From assembly GCF_042159835.1 (NCBI RefSeq), contig NZ_JBBVGT010000002.1, forward strand, positions 1,612,001 through 1,676,000: a stretch of 64,000 bases of DNA. Direction: 5' to 3'. This stretch comes from Albibacterium profundi. GTDB taxonomy: Bacteria > Bacteroidota > Bacteroidia > Sphingobacteriales > Sphingobacteriaceae. This document shows positions 17,513 through 23,803 of the stretch, in pieces (the first letter of the stretch is position 1; each line of letters opens with the position of its first letter). The notes beneath the pieces are model-generated. The model was not told the origin of the DNA and made no database searches. It saw only the letters and a program-made list of their open reading frames with translations. Made by a program: the position numbers and the translations under genes.

Positions 17513-17902
17513 TTAATCCGCTACATAGAGCGTAATCAACACCGCTTCCGAAACTTGATCCTCCGGTGACCCCACGTCTATAGTATACCCTTTGGTCAGA
17601 TTGAGGTAAATAGCGCTTGGTATGAATCCGCTTCCCGCTTCGCTACGCTTCCAGCCGCTACCGGAAGTATAATCGTCGTAGAAATCGATCAGTTCTGAGT
17701 GTCGGTCGGCGGTGTACTTCACCGTCCGGTGCCCGGATTTGCCGTCCCATTTATCGGTAATGACTTCACCTCCTTCGGGATACGGAATCGGAAACTCCCC
17801 GGTTTTGATGTCCTCTTTCTTGTCGGAGCAGGACGTCACCCCCCCGGAGACAAACACCAGGGCTATCAGAAAGAGCGTAACAAAAGGTCTTCTGTTCTTC
17901 AT
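17513..17902 (-). CDS. Small lipoprotein, first gene of the operon
   Basis: Lipoprotein of 129 residues from the ATG at 17902. An upstream in-frame ATG at 18004 would add 34 residues in front of a perfect signal peptide (MKNRRPFVTLFLIALVFVSG, lipobox VTSC), so the shorter form is preferred. The mature sequence (PIPYPEGGEVITDKWDG, then HSELIDFYDDYTSGSGW) resembles small domains in which a falling 'yPGa' start precedes a helix with FY..., seen in other lipoproteins of unknown role. It opens the ten-gene minus-strand operon running to 11942. Confidence 0.7.
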   Translation of the reverse strand: MKNRRPFVTLFLIALVFVSGGVTSCSDKKEDIKTGEFPIPYPEGGEVITDKWDGKSGHRTVKYTADRHSELIDFYDDYTSGSGWKRSEAGSGFIPSAIYLNLTKGYTIDVGSPEDQVSEAVLITLYVAD

Positions 17903-18032
17903 GTTTTTCAGTTTTGAACCAGCAATGAATCGCCCCTTGCGTTCTGAAAACACAACGGGATCTGTACGTATGATGGACCTATTTACCGGCAGGCAGAAAC
18001 GCACGGCCGATAAAAGACCTCAAACGGTAACG

Positions 18033-18040
18033 CAAAAATA
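18033..18040 (-). promoter_or_regulatory. Putative -7 element of the lipoprotein operon
   Basis: Minus-strand TATTTTTG, an exact TAnnTTTG match between the AraC gene and the first lipoprotein gene. It would give a leader of about 125 bases. No convincing -33 element. Confidence 0.35.
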
Positions 18041-18083
18041 GATAGGTTAAAAGTGGGGTTATTGTAAAAATTCCCGGAAAATG

Positions 18084-18902
18084 TTAAATTTCTAAGGTCA
18101 ATCCTTTAGCAAGATGGGCATTGGCGAGGTGTATTTTGGAAGGCGAATAGCCAAAAAAGGTTTTAAAATCGTGGATAAAATGCGCCTGGTCAAAAAAATT
18201 GTAGCGATGAACCAGCGCACTCCAATCGATATGGCTATTGTTCAAAATAAAACGGTAAACTGCAATAAACCGGATAATCCGGCAGTAGTGTTTGGGTGAG
18301 ATGCCTATCATTTGCTTAAAATGGTCTTCCAGATTGGTTTGGCTCATATTTACTTCAAGGCACAGGTCAGCAATACGTATGTTGCCATATCGCAACTGTA
18401 TAAGATTGCAGGCATAGTCAATGTTCTGTGCATAGCGGGAGGGCTCTTTTTTTGGCAGCTGTTCCAATAGCCAGCGCTCTATTGAAGATATCGCTTTTCT
18501 TTCGCACGACATGTTTTCTTCTAATTTCTCTTTTAATGTACCCGACCCGGAAATAACATCTTCTATAGGGATAATCTGATTAATCAATTCCGGTTGCGAA
18601 ATACCAAACAATTGGGAAGCTCCGTTGGTAGTAAAGGAAACCACAATCATTTTGATGAATGCCTGTAATGGGATGAGTGATATGTATTTACTTATATAAC
18701 CATGATAACTTAGGTTGAAATTATAATCACTGCCACTGTCCGGTTTGAATACTGCCTGTGGGTTTAATGTGAATGCGATGGTATTGTAACCTATTGGATG
18801 AATATCGAGGGGGTCAGAAGACGAACAATCCAACGCAATGTAATAATAGCCTTCTACATAAGGCTTTAACATTGGATGTGGATGTGTAAACGAAACCTGC
18901 AT
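18084..18902 (-). CDS. AraC family transcriptional regulator
   Basis: Cytoplasmic DNA-binding protein of 272 residues from the ATG at 18902. A longer reading to 19016 adds a low-complexity N-terminus from a GC-rich stretch and is not preferred. The N-terminal part (HPMLKPYVEGYYYIALD, then DIHPIGYNTIAFTL) matches the ligand-binding region DUF6597 that often precedes AraC domains. The C-terminal third has the two helix-turn-helix units with NMSQTNLEDHFKQMIGISPKHY and YNFFDQAHFIHDFKTFFGYSPSKI. It lies directly upstream of the lipoprotein operon in the same direction and is the obvious candidate to control it, but this is inference from position. Confidence 0.85.
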   Translation of the reverse strand: MQVSFTHPHPMLKPYVEGYYYIALDCSSSDPLDIHPIGYNTIAFTLNPQAVFKPDSGSDYNFNLSYHGYISKYISLIPLQAFIKMIVVSFTTNGASQLFGISQPELINQIIPIEDVISGSGTLKEKLEENMSCERKAISSIERWLLEQLPKKEPSRYAQNIDYACNLIQLRYGNIRIADLCLEVNMSQTNLEDHFKQMIGISPKHYCRIIRFIAVYRFILNNSHIDWSALVHRYNFFDQAHFIHDFKTFFGYSPSKIHLANAHLAKGLTLEI

Positions 18903-19154
18903 TTTGATTGATATTTGCTGTAAATATACTATATATAAATCAATCACTGTTTGGATGTGCCGGACGGACGAAGGCGCAATGGCGATTCCCCTCATTTGTG
19001 GCCTGCGAACCCCCACCCCTCTTGGCTATGGCAGTTCTCGCTTTGGGCTGTTTACAGTGAACTTCGTTCGTTTCTTGCAGGGCTTTTCCTTTCTTTAGCC
19101 AGTCCACACTGTACGATAGCATTTTTTTTCATCTGTAAAGTGTAAATTTGTATC

Positions 19155-19766
19155 ATGGCAGAATCTCAAAGCACAGAGTACAAAAGTATATGGAGAGACG
19201 AATACCTTAAATGGATTTGCGGTTTTGCGAATGCTAATGGCGGTACTATCTTTATCGGTAAAGACGATAGAGGAAAGGTCTTGGGTATCACTGACGCTAA
19301 AAAATTGCTGGAAGAAATTCCAAACAAAGTACGTGATGTTTTGGGCATTTTGGTTGATGTGAATTTGTACGAAACCAAAGAGGGCGACTATCTGGAAATC
19401 ATTGTTGAACCTTATCCAAACGCAGTAAATTACAAAGGACAATATCATTAACGAAGCGGTAGCACCAAACAGGAACTGAAAGGTGTGGCATTGGATAAAT
19501 TTCTCTTGCAGAAAAAGGGGAAGCATTGGGATGGCGCGCCAATTCCTAACGTTCTGGCAGAAGATTTAAAGCAGGAAACGTTTGAGCTTTTCAAAAAACG
19601 GGGTATCAGAAGCCAACGGCTTTCAGAAGAAAGTTTGACCGATACAAATGAACAACTTCTTGAAAATTTAAAATTGAAAGAGGGCAAATATTTGAAAAGA
19701 GCAGCTTTGCTATACGTTATGCCTTGGGGGAAGAGCAGAAACTGTATGCGTTTCTTGGTGTTGTAG
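19155..19766 (+). pseudogene. Schlafen/AlbA_2-type ATP-binding protein, broken
   Basis: The first 98 codons encode the start of an AlbA_2 (schlafen-like) protein: STEYKSIWRDEYLKWICGFANANGGTIFIG, then LEIIVEPYPNAVNYKGQYH. The frame then hits TAA at 19449-19451 and continues without shift as RSGSTKQELKG, exactly where the family has HYRSGST. So one base change of a Tyr codon (TAC or TAT to TAA) explains the stop. The second part runs to KEGKYLKRAALLY and then loses similarity; full-length members of about 480 residues keep going into an ATPase-like domain that is absent. Near 19700 another frame reads RYALGEEQKLYAFLGVVVG, perhaps the remains of a different gene. A decayed accessory gene. Confidence 0.8.
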
Positions 19767-19795
19767 TCGGCAGAAACCCACTTTAAAGGTAACTT

Positions 19796-21358
19796 TTATT
19801 TTTTTGGCAGTTCAGCAATCATTTTACCCTTTAGGCTTTCTTCTACCAGATACCCGATGAATTTTGCAAAGGGTTCAATGTTTTGTTCGACGCTGGCCTG
19901 TTCGAGCGCTTGCATATATTCGTCCCGCCCTTCTACTGGAATGACCGTCCATCGATATCCACCCGATGCAAGCATAGCATTCATTAGGAAACGTCCCATC
20001 CTTCCATTGCCGTCCATATATGGGTGAATGAATACAAATATGAAATGTCCCAAAACAGCCCTAACAGAAGCCTCGGGTTCTTCTACCAACAATTCGAACA
20101 ATATCGGTATGGCATCACGCATGGCGTCTACATTCAAAGGAACGTGTTTGGAGTTAGCGATGTAGACCTGGTTGTTGCGATATCCGGCCAGGTCAGCAGC
20201 CTTCAATAAACCAGCTGTTACGCTCGGATCAAAAAGTTGTCGATACCATCTGGAATGATCGATATCGACCTGCGTTCCGGAATTTGTACCATTCAATATC
20301 GCGGCGATACTTTCTTTGACGGACTGGAAAGCCTGATAGTAACCTCTCGCGGCCATCGCATCACGCTGTTTACGATCCTCTTCACTCTCTTTGGTATCCC
20401 ATTTTCCCGAGCTTACTTTTTCGATCATCTCTGGTGTTACACGATAGCGCTCTATGGAAAGGGAGTGGTAAGCATCAGTGACGTAAATATCATCAATCTC
20501 CTTTAGGAAATCTTCTTTCTTTTCTGGTATCCCAGGTGAAGCAGGGAAGTTCTGTATGATCACTTCTCGCATCTGTTCCCACATCAATCGGATTCGGGTG
20601 GCGTATGGAGATCGTTCTCGGGCGGGTAATTTCAGATCGATTTTACTTTTGAAAGGATCTTTTTCGCGGATATCATAATCGGCCTGTTTAAAGGTATCTA
20701 TAATCTGATCAGCAATTCTTTCCCTGTTGATATTTCGAAAGGCCCCGGCCAGTCGTCCTGCCAGCGTAGTATGACCGTTTTCGAGCAGCGTGGGTAGGAG
20801 TTCAGACGCATCCCTTATTAAGGACAACGCAGTACGCGCATCGATAGCATTTCTGGTATAGATGGTCGCAGCACTATAAATGAGAGCAGACTGTAGATCG
20901 TACATTCGTATCCCGTTATCGATTATGATGAGCTGATCCGCGGGCGGTAGTTCTCCCCGTAGATTGAAAAGAGATGTATTGTACGGCAATGCAGTAGGAT
21001 GGTTATTCCCGTGCGGAGAACGGATAAGTAACTGCTGGGGTACAGACTGATTACCTGCATGGAGCAATAAAGACTGATCGGCAGAGAGGCACCAGTCATC
21101 GCCATATCTATGTTTTAGGAATACAGCGATAAAATCCCAATATGAGCTATACCAGGCTGTGGTTTCGCCATCCCGCGCCGCTGGATCGGTAGCTATATAC
21201 CACCCTTTGGCTACTTCTCTGATAAATCCATTCCTGATCAGGATCTCACGGTACTTACGATTAGGAATATCTTCTGTATGAATACCTATCATTCCTTTTT
21301 CCTGCAATTGCTTTAGAAACTTTAGGGCTTCTACAAATCTTTCTCGTGGTGTTGCCAT
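19796..21358 (-). CDS. Fic family protein with AbiEi-like N-terminal region
   Basis: Protein of 520 residues. The Fic core (about residues 290-500) has the complete motif HPYMDGNGR at residues 445-453, which normally catalyses AMP transfer to target hydroxyls. SLSIER at 299-304 fits the inhibitory (S/T)xxxE helix of class II Fic proteins with Arg replacing the usual Gly/Asn. Residues 1 to about 60 form a winged-helix-like region (FLKQLQEKGMIGIHTEDIP, then LIRNGFIREVAKGWYI). The rest, to about 235, resembles AbiEi-type type IV antitoxins (YSSYWDFIAVFLKHRYGDDWCLS, then IDARTALSLIRDAS). A DNA-binding antitoxin-like half fused to a Fic half is consistent with a self-regulating single-gene module. 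In-frame stops lie just upstream of the ATG. Confidence 0.9.
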   Translation of the reverse strand: MATPRERFVEALKFLKQLQEKGMIGIHTEDIPNRKYREILIRNGFIREVAKGWYIATDPAARDGETTAWYSSYWDFIAVFLKHRYGDDWCLSADQSLLLHAGNQSVPQQLLIRSPHGNNHPTALPYNTSLFNLRGELPPADQLIIIDNGIRMYDLQSALIYSAATIYTRNAIDARTALSLIRDASELLPTLLENGHTTLAGRLAGAFRNINRERIADQIIDTFKQADYDIREKDPFKSKIDLKLPARERSPYATRIRLMWEQMREVIIQNFPASPGIPEKKEDFLKEIDDIYVTDAYHSLSIERYRVTPEMIEKVSSGKWDTKESEEDRKQRDAMAARGYYQAFQSVKESIAAILNGTNSGTQVDIDHSRWYRQLFDPSVTAGLLKAADLAGYRNNQVYIANSKHVPLNVDAMRDAIPILFELLVEEPEASVRAVLGHFIFVFIHPYMDGNGRMGRFLMNAMLASGGYRWTVIPVEGRDEYMQALEQASVEQNIEPFAKFIGYLVEESLKGKMIAELPKK

Positions 21359-21381
21359 ATCGTTATTCGTTTATCAAACAC

Positions 21382-21477
21382 TGATGTGCTTGTGTTAGCA
21401 AACTCTGTTGTGGTAAATTTAGTAAATATTGTTGTGGTATTTATATTAAATTGTGTTGTGGTGTTTTTATTAAACCA
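21382..21477. repeat. Four direct repeats with exact 24-bp period upstream of fic
   Basis: TGTTGTGGT starts at 21406, 21430 and 21454, and the related TGATGTGCT (7 of 9) starts at 21382, all spaced exactly 24 bases apart. Each copy is followed by a T-rich then TAAA-type stretch, so the whole 24-bp unit is partly conserved. The array starts 24 bases before the fic start codon. Its position suggests an operator for the winged-helix part of the Fic protein or for a lost regulator. Confidence 0.85.
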
Positions 21478-21539
21478 TGATCGACGTTTCAGTTGGAAAT
21501 AGTATGATGAAAATGAAATCTCCATCACGTTTAGATGTT

Positions 21540-21641
21540 TTAAAAAGCTTTTAGCGTAAGGTTCGCAGCACCTGCTTCTATTTTTCCATATTGCGCACGG
21601 TCTAGTTTGTGCTCGTAGGCAAACGAACAAGAAGCATCAAA
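21540..21641 (-). pseudogene. Fragment of an XRE-type helix-turn-helix regulator
   Basis: The minus-strand frame ending at the TAA at 21540-21542 reads FAYEHKLDRAQYGKIEAG followed by AANLTLKAF. This matches the second and third helices of a Cro/CI-type HTH (D-R-x-x-Y-x-x-I-E-x-G-x-x-N-x-T-L). No start codon or first helix can be found upstream, and the domain stops right after the recognition helix. It looks like the remains of a repressor gene in front of fic. Too short to be certain. Confidence 0.5.
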
Positions 21642-21774
21642 GATTGAATGATATATCCAACAGAACAGCAACTTACGAATTAACGGAGTTGAGGCCTTCT
21701 CGTTTCTGCCCTAAAACTAAAGTAGCTACCCGTCTGTTCTATATCTGAATTGTAGTTAAAAATCAATCGAAACT

Positions 21775-22350
21775 ATGAATGAGATAAAATTTTTCTTGCT
21801 TGGTATTATAAGTTTATGTTTCATTAGTTGTCAGCAACCTCCGAGGGAAACATCAACCGAAGATGAAACAGCAGACAGTTCATTGACCTTCCCGCAAGAT
21901 AATGTGATTACCGCAGATACAGTGGACATACCCGCAGGCGCTCAGGACGCACAGCCATCGTCAAACGATGGAGTCCCCGATTCGACTTCCTTTGCCATTC
22001 GTGAAGGAACTCATTACTTGACCCTGCAATGGATAAGTTGGGATGAATTGGGTGAAGCGGAGATTGAGTACCTCGGAGACAATAAATATAGCATTGTGGG
22101 TGAACAACGAAACCCTGACAATAATGACTATTTGAAAATTAATGGAACACTGGAACCTATATCTGATAAGAAATTGATATTCGAAGGAATCGTCGAATCT
22201 CAAATCGAACATCTAAATCAAGGTGAACCTTGTTTGAAAGAAGGACCCATAATTTTTGAATCTACGAAGAACCGAGAATATTGGCGCATGCAGGATATGG
22301 AAAATTGTGAAGGAGGTATGGTTGTCGATTATGTGGATATTTATTTTTAG
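21775..22350 (+). CDS. Hypothetical lipoprotein
   Basis: Lipoprotein of 191 residues with a type II signal peptide (MNEIKFFLLGIISLCFISC, lipobox FISC). A low-complexity acidic and Ser/Thr/Pro-rich linker follows to about residue 70, likely extended. The C-terminal domain of about 120 residues has WISWDELGEAEIEYLGDNKYSI, then YLKINGTLEPISDKKLIFEG and EGPIIFESTKNREYWRMQD; it recalls small lipoproteins that report on metals or ions but I cannot name the family. It is monocistronic and oriented away from the fic region. Confidence 0.75.
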   Translation: MNEIKFFLLGIISLCFISCQQPPRETSTEDETADSSLTFPQDNVITADTVDIPAGAQDAQPSSNDGVPDSTSFAIREGTHYLTLQWISWDELGEAEIEYLGDNKYSIVGEQRNPDNNDYLKINGTLEPISDKKLIFEGIVESQIEHLNQGEPCLKEGPIIFESTKNREYWRMQDMENCEGGMVVDYVDIYF

Positions 22351-22514
22351 TGTCAGTCTCTTCAAAAATTTGAGATCGTTGTTTCCATTTTTTTGTATGA
22401 ACTTTGACTATATGGGCAGAGCTTCGCCTTTTCTTGTTTTTGTTAACTATCTAAACTAATTAATCATGCCCAACATCAGTGACTTTGCCCTATGTGACAT
22501 TCAATGATCTAGCC

Positions 22515-23234
22515 TCAAAAATCATCTTTATATTTGCTCCGATACTTAGCCACCCACAATGCATATTCACGGTCGCTGGTGTAATACTTAATCAATGCTT
22601 CTCTTGCAGTAATACCTTTCTTGGCCTCTAGTAATATCCAATCGGCGTTGATGTTACTCACTAATCCGTTGCTCCCCGCTTTACTAGTACCAGGACGTAA
22701 TTGGGAACCGGAAGTCAGACCCATAATTTTATTTTCAGCACCGAGTACGGCATAAGTCGGAAAGGAGGTGACGCCAAATTCCTTCCCTGTAGATACATGG
22801 GTGCGTTCGAGAAACAGATTTTGCCCGGCAACTTCATTTGCAGCGAGATAGTTTGTCCATCGGTCAAAATCATCCTCTATGGCAATATTTACAAAAACCA
22901 CATTGGTATCAGCTTTAAACCTGGTCTGTAATGCTGCACTGGACGGATGCTGCTCAATACAAGGGACGCAACGAGTGTACCAGAAATCAAGGAAAACGAC
23001 CTTCGAAGCATATTCGTTTAAATGTCGTTCATTCCCTTTTTCATCAAGAAGCACTATGTCCGGAAAGAATTTTCCTGATTGAGCGTCGATTTCGTCGAGT
23101 TTACTTTTATTTGCAGATATAGTTCTGTTTCTATTTGCTTGATTGCGTTTATGGTTATGAACTTGTAAAGCCAGGTACGCCAAGATAATTAGTGAAAAAA
23201 TTACCAAAACTCCCTTAAGTAGTTTCTTTTTCAT
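22515..23234 (-). CDS. TlpA-type thioredoxin-fold protein
   Basis: Membrane-anchored periplasmic thiol-disulfide protein of 239 residues. The N-terminal hydrophobic segment (residues about 8-24) should anchor it. The thioredoxin fold starts near residue 52 with FFPDIVLLDEKGN, and the redox motif CVPC is at residues 89-92 in FWYTRCVPCIEQHPS. The cis-proline region appears as SFPTYAVL. TlpA/ResA proteins reduce cytochrome c apoproteins or other exported thiol proteins; the partner is not identified here. The C-terminal tail (ITAREALIKYYTSDREYALWV) is longer than in minimal TlpA proteins. Confidence 0.9.
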   Translation of the reverse strand: MKKKLLKGVLVIFSLIILAYLALQVHNHKRNQANRNRTISANKSKLDEIDAQSGKFFPDIVLLDEKGNERHLNEYASKVVFLDFWYTRCVPCIEQHPSSAALQTRFKADTNVVFVNIAIEDDFDRWTNYLAANEVAGQNLFLERTHVSTGKEFGVTSFPTYAVLGAENKIMGLTSGSQLRPGTSKAGSNGLVSNINADWILLEAKKGITAREALIKYYTSDREYALWVAKYRSKYKDDF

Positions 23235-23803
23235 ACGGTATATAATTAGGTTTTGTTAAATATAGAAAATTAATGCGAATTTTTTAAAGTGTATATTTGT
23301 TTTCCCTGATATGGCTTAAATGGTTGTATTAAACTTATGATAAACTATTTAATTTCCAAACTAAATTTCTTACAGCTATCAGATAAATCAAACTTATGAA
23401 TTGCAAGCAACATGATATTATTTGTAATATAAAGGGGGCAGGAGGATCCCAAATTACGGAGTCGATTTCAAACATTTTTAAAGAAACTGTTAAGGACTCG
23501 TACAGGACTTGTCCTACATGCTTCCGAATGGAACGGCTTATGCTCCCCTTGTCCTCATATTCAAAGGGGGTGTTTCAACAAGGTATCAAAGAGGGCATAT
23601 ACGAATCTCTGACTGTATATGTAAAACAAGTTAATATTCAAATCAGCTGTAATCTTAGATAGTTAAGGTCAGAACTACGTGACTTTTTAGGAAACTCGTG
23701 AATGTAATGTACACAGCAGGAATATTTATTTTTAATCTATGTGAATAATACTTTATCTTTCGAACTTCGTTTTCGATAAACCTGAAAAATAAAGGAAGCA
23801 CAC
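23235..23803. other. 569-base gap with no clear gene
   Basis: AT-rich stretch between the TlpA-type gene and the GH92 gene. It contains one doubtful small reading frame (23396-23662) and a promoter-like TATATTTG on the plus strand at 23292-23299. No repeats, tRNA or strong hairpin were seen. Confidence 0.5.
23396..23662 (+). CDS. Doubtful small hypothetical protein
   Basis: Possible 88-residue product, not recognised. It has a CPTC pair near residue 39 and four further Cys residues, and no signal peptide or membrane segment. The promoter-like TATATTTG at 23292-23299 lies about 100 bases upstream, which is the only support. It may be a chance frame or a remnant; codon choice does not look strongly protein-like. 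Confidence 0.22.
   Translation: MNCKQHDIICNIKGAGGSQITESISNIFKETVKDSYRTCPTCFRMERLMLPLSSYSKGVFQQGIKEGIYESLTVYVKQVNIQISCNLR

Noticed and set aside
18904..19145. Several 60-residue frames on both strands of the GC-rich segment
   Set aside because: Frames overlap each other without domain features or plausible starts, as expected from GC-rich non-coding DNA with few stops.
21331..21630. A 99-codon minus-strand frame with an eight-residue NTTTxF-type repeat
   Set aside because: The period of eight residues is only the translation of the 24-bp DNA repeat. The frame overlaps the fic start and runs across the XRE fragment in another frame, so an operator array explains it better than a protein.
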